Assembly: GCF_000211415.1 (NCBI RefSeq)
Contig: NZ_GL890780.1
Coordinates: 470,664 to 534,663 of the forward strand
Length of the DNA stretch: 64,000 bases
Direction: 5' to 3'
DNA from: Enterobacter mori LMG 25706
GTDB lineage: Bacteria; Pseudomonadota; Gammaproteobacteria; Enterobacterales; Enterobacteriaceae
This document shows, one piece after another, positions 39,007-48,620 of this stretch (within the stretch, counting starts at the first letter, position 1; each line of letters starts with the position of its first letter). The notes under the pieces were generated by a model. It did not search any database. It saw only the letters and a list, made by a program, of their open reading frames with translations, and was not told the origin of the DNA. A program made the translations under genes and the position numbers.

Positions 39007-40473
39007 ATGAAGAAATTGCTCCCCATCCTTATCGGCCTGAGCCTGACGGGCTTCAGTGCAATGAGCCAGGCGGAAAACCTGTTACAGGTCTACCAGCAGG
39101 CACGTCTGGGCAACCCTGATTTACGTAAATCAGCGGCCGATCGTGATGCTGCGTTTGAAAAGATTAACGAAGCGCGTAGCCCGCTGCTGCCACAGTTAGG
39201 TTTAGGTGCAGATTATACCTACAGCAACGGTTTCCGCGACGCTAACGGCGTTAACTCCAATGCCACCAGCGCATCACTGCAGTTAACCCAGACGCTGTTT
39301 GACATGTCCAAATGGCGCGCCCTGACCCTGCAGGAAAAGAGCGCGGGTATTCAGGATGTGACGTATCAGACCGATCAGCAGACGCTGATCCTCAATACCG
39401 CCACCGCTTACTTCAACGTGCTGAGCGCGATTGACTCGCTCTCCTACACCGAAGCGCAGAAACAGGCGATTTACCGTCAGTTGGATCAAACCACCCAGCG
39501 ATTCAACGTGGGCCTGGTGGCGATCACCGACGTGCAGAACGCCCGTTCACAGTACGACAGCGTACTGGCCAACGAAGTCACCGCGCGTAACAACCTTGAT
39601 AACGCGCTGGAATCACTTCGTCAGGTGACCGGTAACTACTACCCTGAGCTGGCCTCCCTGAACGTGGACAGCTTCAAAACCGATAAGCCGCAGGCCGTTA
39701 ATGCCCTGCTGAAAGAAGCGGAAAACCGTAACCTGGCGTTATTGCAGGCGCGTCTGAGCCAGGATCTGGCCCGCGAGCAGATTCGCCAGGCGCAGGATGG
39801 CCATCTGCCAACCCTGAGCCTGAGCGCCTCTACCGGTGTCTCTGATACGACCTACAGCGGTTCTAAAACCAACTCAGCCCAGTACGACGACAGCAACCAG
39901 GGTCAGAACAAAGTGGGTCTGAGCTTCTCCCTGCCGCTGTACCAGGGCGGCATGGTGAACTCCCAGGTGAAACAGGCGCAGTACAACTTTGTTGGCGCAA
40001 GCGAGCAGCTGGAAAGCGCGCACCGTAACGTGGTGCAGACCGTGCGTTCTTCCTTCAACAACGTGAACGCCTCTATCAGCAGCATCAACGCATACAAACA
40101 AGCCGTTGTGTCTGCACAAAGCTCCCTGGATGCAATGGAAGCGGGCTACTCGGTCGGTACGCGTACCATCGTTGACGTACTCGACGCGACCACCACGCTG
40201 TACAACGCGAAACAGCAGCTCTCCAGCGCACGTTACCAGTACCTGATTAACCAGCTGAACATCAAGCAGGCGCTGGGTACGCTGAACGAACAGGATCTGC
40301 AGATGCTGAACAGCACGCTGGGCAAACCAGTGTCGACCTCACCGGAAAGCGTTGCACCGGAGAACCCGCAGCAGGTTGCCGCGGTGGATAACTTCAACGG
40401 TGATAGCAATACCCCTGCTGCACAGCCAACGGCAGCACGTACCAACACCGGCAGCAATCCGTTCCGTAACTAA
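39007..40473 (+). CDS. tolC: TolC, outer-membrane efflux and type I secretion channel
   Basis: TolC (488 aa) forms the trimeric outer-membrane tunnel for AcrAB, EmrAB, MacAB and type I exporters. Two homologous repeats of the OEP family (about 25-215 and 235-430) and a Sec signal peptide (MKKLLPILIGLSLTGFSAMSQA) are present. The second ATG is chosen because AAGGA lies six bases before it; the ATG at 39001 abuts the AAGGA. The Thr/Ala/Gln-rich C-terminal tail is the variable, dispensable part. A marbox lies upstream. Confidence 0.97.
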   Translation: MKKLLPILIGLSLTGFSAMSQAENLLQVYQQARLGNPDLRKSAADRDAAFEKINEARSPLLPQLGLGADYTYSNGFRDANGVNSNATSASLQLTQTLFDMSKWRALTLQEKSAGIQDVTYQTDQQTLILNTATAYFNVLSAIDSLSYTEAQKQAIYRQLDQTTQRFNVGLVAITDVQNARSQYDSVLANEVTARNNLDNALESLRQVTGNYYPELASLNVDSFKTDKPQAVNALLKEAENRNLALLQARLSQDLAREQIRQAQDGHLPTLSLSASTGVSDTTYSGSKTNSAQYDDSNQGQNKVGLSFSLPLYQGGMVNSQVKQAQYNFVGASEQLESAHRNVVQTVRSSFNNVNASISSINAYKQAVVSAQSSLDAMEAGYSVGTRTIVDVLDATTTLYNAKQQLSSARYQYLINQLNIKQALGTLNEQDLQMLNSTLGKPVSTSPESVAPENPQQVAAVDNFNGDSNTPAAQPTAARTNTGSNPFRN

Positions 40474-40491
40474 GAGTGTCATCAGGCCCAC

Positions 40492-40537
40492 TGCGGCCTG
40501 ATGCCCTCACCCCGGCCCTCTCCCACAGGGAGAGGGA
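40492..40537. repeat. Dispersed GGGAGAGGG hairpin repeat, copy 5
   Basis: The arms CCCTCTCCC (40516-40524) and GGGAGAGGG (40528-40536) flank ACA. The preceding TGCGGCCTGATGCCCTCACC block is shared with copy 6 and partly with copy 4. It lies between tolC and ygiB. Confidence 0.87.
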
Positions 40538-40663
40538 GCATCTGAATCACACTCGAACGTAAGCCAACGTAAAGATCCCCCTCATTCCGCCCCTCTTCGC
40601 TTCATTTTCAACCACTCATCCTCTATCCTGAGCGTTATTACCACTGGGTCCTGGAAGACAAAC

Positions 40664-41329
40664 ATGAAACGGACAAAAACGATGAATCACGCGTCGTTCC
40701 GCAAAAGCTGGAACGCACGTCACCTCACCCCTGTTGCACTGGCGGTCACCGCCGTCTTTATGCTGGCAGGCTGTGAGCAAAGCGACGAAACGGTCTCGAT
40801 GTATCAAAACGCAGACGACTGCTCGGCCGCAACCGGTAAAGCCGCGGAATGTACGACGGCTTATAACAGCGCGCTGAAAGAAGCGGAACGTACCGCACCG
40901 AAATATGCTTCGCGCGAAGACTGCGTGGCGGAATTCGGCGAAGGCCAGTGCCAGCAGGCGCCTGCTCAGGCAGGTATGGCACCGGAAAACCAGGCGCAGG
41001 CGCAGTCCAGCGGCAGCTTCTGGATGCCGCTGATGGCGGGCTACATGATGGGCCGCATGATGAGCGGCGGCGCGGGCTACCAGCAGCAGCCGCTGTTTAG
41101 CTCTAAAAACCCAAACAGCCCGGCATACGGTAAATACACCGACGCCACCGGTAAAAACTACGGTGCAGCAACGCCTGGCCGTACCACGACCGTGCCTAAA
41201 ACGGCGATGGCGCCTAAGCCAGCAACCACCAGCACCATCACCCGCGGTGGCTTTGGTGAATCTGTGGCGAAACAAACCACCATGCAGCGCAGCGCGACCG
41301 GGTCTTCGACTCGCTCAATGGGCGGCTGA
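40664..41329 (+). CDS. ygiB: YgiB, putative outer-membrane lipoprotein (UPF0441)
   Basis: The 221-aa protein is close to E. coli YgiB (223 aa, UPF0441/DUF1190). The N-terminus is basic, then a hydrophobic stretch leads to a lipobox-like MLAGC at about residues 33-37. It contains a Gln/Ala-rich segment and a Met/Gly-rich stretch. Its function is unknown; in E. coli it forms an operon with tolC, ygiC and probably ygiA. It is followed two bases later by ygiC. Confidence 0.92.
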   Translation: MKRTKTMNHASFRKSWNARHLTPVALAVTAVFMLAGCEQSDETVSMYQNADDCSAATGKAAECTTAYNSALKEAERTAPKYASREDCVAEFGEGQCQQAPAQAGMAPENQAQAQSSGSFWMPLMAGYMMGRMMSGGAGYQQQPLFSSKNPNSPAYGKYTDATGKNYGAATPGRTTTVPKTAMAPKPATTSTITRGGFGESVAKQTTMQRSATGSSTRSMGG

Positions 41330-41331
41330 TT

Positions 41332-42492
41332 ATGGAACGAGTCAGTATTGTCGAGCGCCCGGACTGGCGCGAAAAAGCCACTGATTATGGTTTTAACTTC
41401 CACACCATGTACGGCGAGCCGTACTGGTGTGAGGATGCTTACTACAAGCTCACGCTGGCCCAGGTTGAAAAGCTGGAAGAGGTCACCGCTGAGCTGCACC
41501 AGATGTGCCTGAAGGTCGTGGAAAAGGTTATCGACAGCGATGAGCTGATGACCAAATTCCGCATTCCGAAGCACACCTGGAGCTTTGTACGCCAGTCCTG
41601 GAAAACGAACCAACCTTCACTTTACTCTCGCCTCGATCTCGCCTGGGATGGCGTGGGTGAACCTAAGCTCCTGGAAAATAACGCCGATACGCCAACCTCC
41701 CTGTATGAAGCGGCGTTCTTCCAGTGGATTTGGCTGGAAGATCAAATCAATGCTGGAAACCTGCCGGAAGGGAGCGACCAGTTCAACAGCCTGCAGGAAA
41801 AGCTGATTGAGCGTTTCGCCGAACTGCGCGAACAGCACGGCTTCAATCTGCTGCACCTCGCCTGCTGCCGCGACACGGAAGAAGACCGCGGTACGGTTCA
41901 ATACTTACAGGACTGCGCCGCCGAAGCGGACGTCGCCACCGAGTTCCTCTATATCGAGGATATTGGTCTGGGTGAAAAAGGTCAGTTTACGGATATGCAG
42001 GATCAGGTGATCAGTAACCTGTTCAAACTCTATCCTTGGGAATACATGCTGCGCGAGATGTTCTCCACCAAGCTGGAAGACGCTGGCGTGCGCTGGCTGG
42101 AGCCAGCGTGGAAGAGCATTATTTCGAATAAAGCCCTGCTGCCGATGCTGTGGGAGATGTTCCCGAACCACCCTAACCTGCTGGCGGCGTACTTTGCGGA
42201 AGACGATCACCCGCAAATGGAAAAATACGTCGTGAAGCCGATCTTCTCCCGCGAAGGCGCAAACGTCTCCATCATCGAAAACGGCAAAACGCTGGAAGCG
42301 GTTGAAGGACCTTACGGCGAAGAAGGGATGATCGTCCAGGAGTTCTATCAACTGCCGAGGTTTGGCGACAGCTATACCCTGATTGGCAGTTGGCTCATCA
42401 ACGATCAGCCTGCCGGGATTGGCATTCGCGAAGATCGCGCGCTGATCACTCAGGATCTGTCACGCTTTTATCCGCATATTTTTATTGAGTAA
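41332..42492 (+). CDS. ygiC: YgiC, glutathionylspermidine-synthase-like ATP-grasp protein
   Basis: The 386-aa protein matches E. coli YgiC (386 aa). It has the fold of the C-terminal synthetase domain of glutathionylspermidine synthase, without the amidase domain. The ATP-grasp segments are seen in the C-terminal third ([27 protein letters not shown]). Activity on glutathione and spermidine was not found for the E. coli protein, so its real substrate is unknown. It begins 2 bp after ygiB and is probably translationally coupled to it. Confidence 0.94.
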   Translation: MERVSIVERPDWREKATDYGFNFHTMYGEPYWCEDAYYKLTLAQVEKLEEVTAELHQMCLKVVEKVIDSDELMTKFRIPKHTWSFVRQSWKTNQPSLYSRLDLAWDGVGEPKLLENNADTPTSLYEAAFFQWIWLEDQINAGNLPEGSDQFNSLQEKLIERFAELREQHGFNLLHLACCRDTEEDRGTVQYLQDCAAEADVATEFLYIEDIGLGEKGQFTDMQDQVISNLFKLYPWEYMLREMFSTKLEDAGVRWLEPAWKSIISNKALLPMLWEMFPNHPNLLAAYFAEDDHPQMEKYVVKPIFSREGANVSIIENGKTLEAVEGPYGEEGMIVQEFYQLPRFGDSYTLIGSWLINDQPAGIGIREDRALITQDLSRFYPHIFIE

Positions 42493-42497
42493 GACTT

Positions 42498-42568
42498 GCC
42501 CGGTGGCACTACGCTTACCGGGCCTACGCGCGACACGTAGGCCGGGTAAGGCGAAGCCGCCACCCGGC
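42498..42568. repeat. Inverted pair of REP-like palindromes between ygiC and ygiD
   Basis: The units 42498-42527 and 42537-42568 are in opposite orientation with a 9-bp spacer, between convergent genes that end 5 bp before and 6 bp after. This is the same BIME-like layout as at 10.4 and 21.2 kb. Confidence 0.85.
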
Positions 42569-42574
42569 ATGTTT

Positions 42575-43363
42575 TTACCCAATCTGCACCGACAGCATAC
42601 TCAAACTCCCCATCTCAATACCGTCGACCGGGATCGTCACCGGTTCCTGACCATCCCACGCGCCAAGCACATACAGCAGCGGCAGGAAGTGCTCCGGGGC
42701 CGGGTTAGAGAGCGAACCGCCTTCGTGATCCAGATAGTTCACCAGCGGATGCGCCTCACTCGGGCCTTGCCACGTCAGGTTTGTTTTGACGTAGTCGTTA
42801 AACGAGGTCGCCCATGGGTACGGCGTGTTCTCACCGTGCCAGCGCGCCGTACGCAGGTTATGCACCACGTTACCACTCGCCACCAACATGATGCCTTCAT
42901 CACGCAGGGTTGCCAGCTTGCGGCCCATTTCCAGATGCCAGGCGGCGGGTTTGGTGCTGTCGATGCTCAACTGCACCATTGGGATATCGGCATCCGGGTA
43001 CATCTTAATCAGCACGCCCCAGGAGCCGTGGTCAAAACCCCAGGCTTCTTTATCCAGTGCAACCGGAACAGGCGCCAGCAGCTCCACCAGCTGCTGAGCC
43101 AGCGCTGGTGAGCCAGGGGCGGGGTAATGCGTGTCATACAGCGCCTGCGGGAAACCGCCGAAATCATGAATGGTTTTCGGTGCTTCCATCGCCGTAACGC
43201 CGGTACCTCGCGTAAACCAGTGCGCAGATACCACCACAATGGCTTTCGGGCGCGGCAACGTCTCACCCAGCTGACGCCAGGCTCGGGTATAGACGTTATC
43301 CTCCAGGACGTTCATTGGGCTACCGTGGCCTAAAAACAGTGCTGGCATACGAGAAGAAGACAT
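42575..43363 (-). CDS. ygiD: YgiD, 4,5-DOPA-extradiol-dioxygenase family protein
   Basis: The 262-aa LigB-type zinc/iron protein has the conserved FLGHGSPMN N-terminal motif, VVSAHWFTRG and SGNVVHNL metal-site blocks. E. coli YgiD converts L-DOPA to betalamic-acid-type muconates in vitro; the physiological role is unclear. It is divergent from zupT across 131 bp. Confidence 0.94.
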   Translation of the reverse strand: MSSSRMPALFLGHGSPMNVLEDNVYTRAWRQLGETLPRPKAIVVVSAHWFTRGTGVTAMEAPKTIHDFGGFPQALYDTHYPAPGSPALAQQLVELLAPVPVALDKEAWGFDHGSWGVLIKMYPDADIPMVQLSIDSTKPAAWHLEMGRKLATLRDEGIMLVASGNVVHNLRTARWHGENTPYPWATSFNDYVKTNLTWQGPSEAHPLVNYLDHEGGSLSNPAPEHFLPLLYVLGAWDGQEPVTIPVDGIEMGSLSMLSVQIG

Positions 43364-43494
43364 GATGATATCCTTACAGACGGTGTCAATTTGATTGGGC
43401 TACATTACGCGCAATCCGGTAAAGATGAACGCTGATAAGCATGAAGAACATCTTCAGGAAATTTGAATATAAGGGACAGATAAAGGAGAGATGA

Positions 43495-44268
43495 ATGTCA
43501 GTACCTCTGATGTTGACCGTCCTGGCGGGTGCAGCTACCTTCATTGGCGCGATCCTGGGCGTACTCGGCCAGAAACCCTCTAACCGTGTGCTGGCTTTTT
43601 CACTCGGTTTTGCTGCCGGCATTATGCTGCTTATCTCCCTGATGGAGATGCTGCCCGCCGCCCTTGGCACAGAGGGCATGTCCCCACTTCTGGGCTACGG
43701 CATGTTTGTCTTTGGTCTGCTCGGGTATTTCGCTCTCGATCGCATGCTCCCTCATGCGCATCCGCAAGATTTAATGCAGGAAAATGTCACCCCCTCGCCG
43801 CGTAATATCAAGCGCACGGCGATCCTGTTGACGCTGGGCATCAGCCTGCATAACTTCCCGGAGGGCGTCGCCACCTATGTGACGGCCAGCAGCAATCTGG
43901 AAATGGGCTTTGGCATCGCGCTGGCGGTCGCCTTACACAATATTCCTGAAGGACTTGCCGTTGCGGGACCGGTGTATGCAGCCACCGGCTCAAAGCGTAC
44001 TGCTGTTTTCTGGGCCGGTATTTCAGGTATCGCCGAGATTCTGGGTGGCGTACTGGCATGGCTGATTCTTGGCAGCCTGGTTTCACCTGTGGTGATGGCA
44101 GCCATTATGGCCGCGGTGGCTGGGATTATGGTCGCACTTTCAGTAGATGAACTGATGCCACTGGCAAAAGAGATAGACCCGAACAACAACCCGAGTTATG
44201 GCGTGTTGTGCGGCATGTCGGTGATGGGGTTTAGCCTGGTCTTGTTACAATCGGCAGGTATAGGCTGA
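43495..44268 (+). CDS. zupT: ZupT, divalent metal transporter
   Basis: The 257-aa ZIP-family importer takes up zinc, iron and other divalent metals. It has eight predicted helices and the metal-site helices [10 protein letters not shown] and [21 protein letters not shown] precedes the ATG. It ends in a strong terminator, beyond which lies the fimbrial operon rather than ribB as in E. coli. Confidence 0.97.
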   Translation: MSVPLMLTVLAGAATFIGAILGVLGQKPSNRVLAFSLGFAAGIMLLISLMEMLPAALGTEGMSPLLGYGMFVFGLLGYFALDRMLPHAHPQDLMQENVTPSPRNIKRTAILLTLGISLHNFPEGVATYVTASSNLEMGFGIALAVALHNIPEGLAVAGPVYAATGSKRTAVFWAGISGIAEILGGVLAWLILGSLVSPVVMAAIMAAVAGIMVALSVDELMPLAKEIDPNNNPSYGVLCGMSVMGFSLVLLQSAGIG

Positions 44269-44272
44269 GCGG

Positions 44273-44306
44273 TTGCGCTCCCTTTTTTGCGGGAGCGCAA
44301 TTTTTT
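44273..44306 (+). terminator. Rho-independent terminator of zupT
   Basis: A 10-bp stem TTGCGCTCCC/GGGAGCGCAA is followed by six T. It starts 5 bp after the zupT stop. Confidence 0.95.
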
Positions 44307-44692
44307 GAAATGTCAGCAAGTGCCAACCATCATTATCAATGATATTAAGTCCGGCACCATACTTTCTCGCTGCTATAGAATTCACTCAAGAAATATTATT
44401 TATAACTATTTCCCGTAAAATAATTAGCGTTTAGTGTATTACATGAACGTCAAAAGGTTGATGTTAGTCACTCTTTAAACCAAGCGCCCTGGCTTTTTAT
44501 TCACAGCACCTATTTCACCTATAACCCCAAAAAATATATTAATAAAATCTAACCCCCTAATTAAGAAATACTCACGAGATCACTCATATTGTGACTGATA
44601 TATTTCACCCGTTTTAATGCAATAAACGTGTTGCAATATTAATTCATGAACCGTATTGCGATTTCCAATCTTAGATAAAGGATTATATCTTC
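44307..44692 (+). promoter_or_regulatory. AT-rich leader of the fimbrial operon
   Basis: This 386-bp region has no credible gene and is strongly AT-rich, as is usual for H-NS-silenced fimbrial promoters. An imperfect inverted repeat GTTGCAATA...TATTGCGAT lies about 30-60 bp before the pilin start. AAAGGA precedes the pilin ATG. No invertible-switch repeats were seen. Confidence 0.5.
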
Positions 44693-45268
44693 ATGTTTAA
44701 CAAGACTATCCTGGCCGTTGCGACAACTGCACTGCTTTCTGGCCTGTCATTTACTGCTGTAGCAGCAGATAACCAGGGCTCAGGGAAGATCACGTTCACT
44801 GGCGAAGTGATCAGTGCGCCTTGCTCTATCACCCCGGGAGATGAAAATCAGACCATTGAATTAGGCGAAGTCGCGGATAGCGTGCTGAATAGCGGTAAAA
44901 ACTCGCTGCCGGTTGACGTCAATATCCACCTGCAGGACTGCATTCTCTCAACGACAACTGGGCAAACCACCACCACCATCGACAAAGTAAAAGTGACCTT
45001 TACTTCCGCAAGCACCGATGCAACCGACACCAGCCTGATGAAAAACACGCTGGATGGAAACATCGGCGGTGCAACAGGTGTAGGCATTCGCTTACTGGAT
45101 AGCGGCAGCAATAAAGTCACGCTGGGCACGCCGATTGAAGTGTCCTTCCCGACCACTAACGCCTATCAGGAGCTGAACTTTAAAGCCCGCATGGAACCGG
45201 TATCTGGCAGCACCGCTACACCAGGTAACGTGCAGGCTCAGGCGAACTATATTCTTGCCTACAAGTAA
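44693..45268 (+). CDS. ygiL: Major fimbrial subunit (YgiL-like)
   Basis: The 191-aa chaperone-usher pilin has a signal peptide (cleavage near AVAAD), two Cys residues (about 44 and 84) for the pilin disulfide, a Thr-rich body and the penultimate Tyr (ILAYK) typical of type 1-like pilins. The N-terminal donor strand begins GKITFTGEVI. It is the first gene of pilin-usher-chaperone-adhesin, the order of E. coli ygiL-yqiGHI; assignment to that operon is by order and location. Confidence 0.88.
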   Translation: MFNKTILAVATTALLSGLSFTAVAADNQGSGKITFTGEVISAPCSITPGDENQTIELGEVADSVLNSGKNSLPVDVNIHLQDCILSTTTGQTTTTIDKVKVTFTSASTDATDTSLMKNTLDGNIGGATGVGIRLLDSGSNKVTLGTPIEVSFPTTNAYQELNFKARMEPVSGSTATPGNVQAQANYILAYK

Positions 45269-45290
45269 TCTAGATAGCCTCTGAAAACGT

Positions 45291-45316
45291 AGCCGATGAA
45301 GGACTCATCGGCTTTT
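45291..45316 (+). terminator. Intra-operon hairpin between pilin and usher
   Basis: A 9-bp stem AGCCGATGA/TCATCGGCT with a 5-nt loop is followed by TTT. It lies 22 bp after the pilin stop and could attenuate transcription, keeping usher levels below pilin levels. Confidence 0.75.
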
Positions 45317-45346
45317 GTGTATTCCTTTTAAAAGCGAAACGGATTT

Positions 45347-47869
45347 ATGCTAAAACACTCACCGCATCAACCTCCTCGCCTCACTGCTTTCATAAAGCAT
45401 TCGCTGAGCGCCACGTTTTACTCAGCATTATTCGTATTGCCGGTATCCGCAGTTGAATTCAACACGGATATGATTGACGTTGAAGATCGAAGCAATATTG
45501 ATATTTCCCAGTTTGAGAAAAAAGGCCACATCGTGCCGGGTAACTATCTCGTTCGCATTCAGGTCAATAAAAACACGTTACCGCAACCCGCGACAATGGA
45601 ATGGATCGCAACGGATAACGACAGCGGCTCGCAAATTTGTCTCAACGCAGAGCAATTATCCGCTTTCGGATTGAGCGCCGACTTTATTTCAACACGCCAT
45701 TTTTCTCAGGGCGGACGTTGCCTTGATCTTTCGGGTGTTCCAGAACTGGTTTTTTCACTCAATAAGGGCACGATGGTGCTGTCCGTCACCGTTCCTCAGG
45801 CATGGATGACGTATCAGGCGCAAAACTGGACGCCGCCTGAATTCTGGGATGACGGCATTGCGGGCGTGTTACTCGATTATAATCTCTATGCCAGCCAGTA
45901 CGATCCGCACGGGGGCGACGACAGCCAAAATGTTAGCGCTTACGGCACGCTTGGGTTTAACCTCGGCGCATGGCGTCTGCGTTCAGATTATCAATACAAT
46001 CAAAACTTCCGTAAGGGTGAGTCGACCGGCAGCGACAGCAGTCTGGCACGGACTTATCTGTACCGTCCTATTCCTTCGCTGTCATCAAAAATGACGCTCG
46101 GGCAATATGATTTAAGCTCAGATATATTTGATACCTTCCACTTTACCGGTGCGTCGTTGGAAAGTGACGAAAGCATGCTGCCACCCGATTTACAAGGCTA
46201 TGCACCGCAAATTACCGGTATTGCGCAGACCAATGCCAAAGTGACCGTCACCCAGTCTGGCCGCGTCCTTTATCAAACAACCGTCGCGCCGGGTCCTTTC
46301 ACGATTTCCGACCTGGGGGAAACCTACCAGGGGCAGTTGGACGTGACAGTTGAAGAGGAAGATGGGCGCAAAACTACCTTCCAGGTCGGTTCTTCCTCCA
46401 TCCCCTTCCTGACCCGAAAAGGCCAGGTGCGTTATAAAACCTCCGTCGGTAAACCCACCGCAACGGGACATAACGACATCAATAACCCCCTTTTCTGGAC
46501 AGGTGAACTCTCCTGGGGTTGGCTGAGCAATGTGTCGCTGTATGGTGGCACCATGCTGACGGCAGATGACTATCAGGCCATGACTACCGGTATCGGCTTC
46601 AACCTGGATGAGCTCGGTTCGTTATCCTTTGATGTGACTGGCGCCGAGGCTACGTTGCATCAGGAAAACAATGATAAACAGCGAGGTTTCAGCTACCGCG
46701 TAAACTACGCTAAGCGCTTCGAAGCAACCGGTAGCCAGATTACCTTTGCCGGTTATCGATTCTCGGATAAAGAATATGTCTCAATGAGCGAGTATCTTGC
46801 CTCCCGCGACGGTGATACCTCAACGACAAACGAAAAAGAGAGTTATGTCATCTCCTTCAACCAGTACCTTGACTCTCTGGCATTAAATACTTATCTCAAC
46901 GTCACTCGTAATACTTACTGGGATAACAGCAGTAATACGAACTACTCCTTTTCACTGAGCCGCAATTTTGATATTGGCGATTTCAGAGGGCTATCCGCTT
47001 CGCTGGCGCTGAGCCGCGTGCGCTGGGATGACAGTGACGAAAATCAGATCTATTTTTCCTTCACCCTCCCGCTGGAGCAGAGCCGTAGCATTATGTACAG
47101 CTATCAGCGCTCAGGTGGCGACAGTGCGTCTCATATGGCTTCCTATTATGATTCATCCGATCGCAATAATACGTGGAATCTCTCTGCCTCTACGACAGAA
47201 GAGGATTTACGCGAAGGCGAACCGTCATTGCGTGGCGGATATCAGCACTATTCTCCTTACGGACGTCTCAATCTGTCAGGGAGCGTTCAACCTAATCACT
47301 ATCGTTCAATCAGCGCTGGCTGGAATGGTTCGATCACGGCTACGCGACATGGCGTCGCCCTGCATGATTACAGCCCGGCAGATAATGCCCGGATGATGAT
47401 TGATGCTGATGGTGTTTCAGGGATTGAGGTCAACAGTACGCGCACGCGCACTAACGCATTTGGTATTGCCGTTGTGCCCTCGCTCACCAACTACACCACT
47501 TCAACGGTGCGTGTAAACAGCAATACATTGCCTGATGGTGTGGATATAGAAAACTCCGTCATACGAACCACGCTGACAGAAGGCGCCATAGGCTATAGCA
47601 AGCTCAACGCCACCAGCGGCTACCAAATTGTCGGCATCATTCGTCAGGAAAACGGACAGTTTCCGCCTTTGGGTGTCAGCGTCATCGACAGCGCCTCGGG
47701 CAAAGAAGTCGGGCTGGTCGCGGAAGAGGGGTTCGTGTATCTCAGTGGAATTCAGGAAGACAGTCTCTTACGCCTGAACTGGTCTGAAAAAACATGCGAA
47801 ATCACGCCACCAAATCAAAGTAACCTCAGCGGCGAGGCCATCTTATTACCTTGTAAAACAGTGCATTAA
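45347..47869 (+). CDS. yqiG: Fimbrial outer-membrane usher (YqiG-like)
   Basis: The 840-aa PapC/FimD-family usher has a signal peptide ending near VSAVEF, an N-terminal chaperone-binding domain (about 35-160), a 24-strand barrel with plug and two C-terminal domains with a Cys pair near the end. The usual GLxLLKGDTLTVTI-type start is replaced by NTDMIDVEDRSNIDISQF. The gene is intact here; the K-12 yqiG is interrupted by an insertion sequence, as I recall. Confidence 0.93.
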   Translation: MLKHSPHQPPRLTAFIKHSLSATFYSALFVLPVSAVEFNTDMIDVEDRSNIDISQFEKKGHIVPGNYLVRIQVNKNTLPQPATMEWIATDNDSGSQICLNAEQLSAFGLSADFISTRHFSQGGRCLDLSGVPELVFSLNKGTMVLSVTVPQAWMTYQAQNWTPPEFWDDGIAGVLLDYNLYASQYDPHGGDDSQNVSAYGTLGFNLGAWRLRSDYQYNQNFRKGESTGSDSSLARTYLYRPIPSLSSKMTLGQYDLSSDIFDTFHFTGASLESDESMLPPDLQGYAPQITGIAQTNAKVTVTQSGRVLYQTTVAPGPFTISDLGETYQGQLDVTVEEEDGRKTTFQVGSSSIPFLTRKGQVRYKTSVGKPTATGHNDINNPLFWTGELSWGWLSNVSLYGGTMLTADDYQAMTTGIGFNLDELGSLSFDVTGAEATLHQENNDKQRGFSYRVNYAKRFEATGSQITFAGYRFSDKEYVSMSEYLASRDGDTSTTNEKESYVISFNQYLDSLALNTYLNVTRNTYWDNSSNTNYSFSLSRNFDIGDFRGLSASLALSRVRWDDSDENQIYFSFTLPLEQSRSIMYSYQRSGGDSASHMASYYDSSDRNNTWNLSASTTEEDLREGEPSLRGGYQHYSPYGRLNLSGSVQPNHYRSISAGWNGSITATRHGVALHDYSPADNARMMIDADGVSGIEVNSTRTRTNAFGIAVVPSLTNYTTSTVRVNSNTLPDGVDIENSVIRTTLTEGAIGYSKLNATSGYQIVGIIRQENGQFPPLGVSVIDSASGKEVGLVAEEGFVYLSGIQEDSLLRLNWSEKTCEITPPNQSNLSGEAILLPCKTVH

Positions 47870-47883
47870 TTCAGGATGAAACA

Positions 47884-48618
47884 ATGAACATACCGTTAAT
47901 TTCAAAAGGACTTTTCTGTCTTCTGGGCGCGTGCAGTTCTGCATACGCCACCGTATCCCCAGACAGAACGCGCATCATTTTCAACGCCTCCGCGAAAAGC
48001 GTATCGGTCAGGTTGACGAACCAGAGTAAAACCGCCCCCTATCTGGCTCAGTCGTGGATAGAGGATAAAGCGGGAAAGAAAACACGCGAGTTTATCTCCC
48101 CTATTCCGCCCCTGTTGCGTATTGAGCCTGACGAACAGGCGCAGGTGCGCCTGATGGCACAGCAAAAGCTCAGCCAGCTTCCGGCCGATCGTGAGTCGCT
48201 GTTTTATTACAACATGCGGGAAATACCTCCCAAAGCCGAGCAGAAGAACGTGATGCAAATCGCCATGCAAAGCCGCCTTAAGTTGTTCTGGCGACCAAAA
48301 GCCATTGAGCTGAAAGAGGGGCAGTTTGTGCCACTGGATAAGGTGGTCATATCCCGCGTCTCCGGCACCCTGCAGTTCAAAAACAGCAGCCCGTATTACA
48401 TTACCGTCGGCTATATCGGCCTGAATGGGAAAACCTTATTGCCGGGTGCGGAGAGCGTCATGATAGAGCCGTTCGGTCAGGCCAGCCAACCGTTGGCTAA
48501 TCTGCCCGCTGATTTCCAAATTGGCTATATCGGCGATTATGGTGGCCTGGAAATGTTTAAGGTGAGCTGCAACACAGTGCAAACCACCTGCCAAAGCAAG
48601 CCGGTGAAAAAGGGATAA
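47884..48618 (+). CDS. yqiH: Periplasmic fimbrial chaperone (YqiH-like)
   Basis: The 244-aa PapD-type chaperone has a signal peptide (to about AYA), two Ig-like domains, and the family residues Arg (DRTRIIF) and Lys (QSRLKLFWRP) that anchor the subunit C-terminus. It escorts pilins to the usher by donor-strand complementation. It follows the usher by 14 bp and precedes the adhesin gene by 2 bp. Confidence 0.93.
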   Translation: MNIPLISKGLFCLLGACSSAYATVSPDRTRIIFNASAKSVSVRLTNQSKTAPYLAQSWIEDKAGKKTREFISPIPPLLRIEPDEQAQVRLMAQQKLSQLPADRESLFYYNMREIPPKAEQKNVMQIAMQSRLKLFWRPKAIELKEGQFVPLDKVVISRVSGTLQFKNSSPYYITVGYIGLNGKTLLPGAESVMIEPFGQASQPLANLPADFQIGYIGDYGGLEMFKVSCNTVQTTCQSKPVKKG

Positions 48619-48620
48619 TA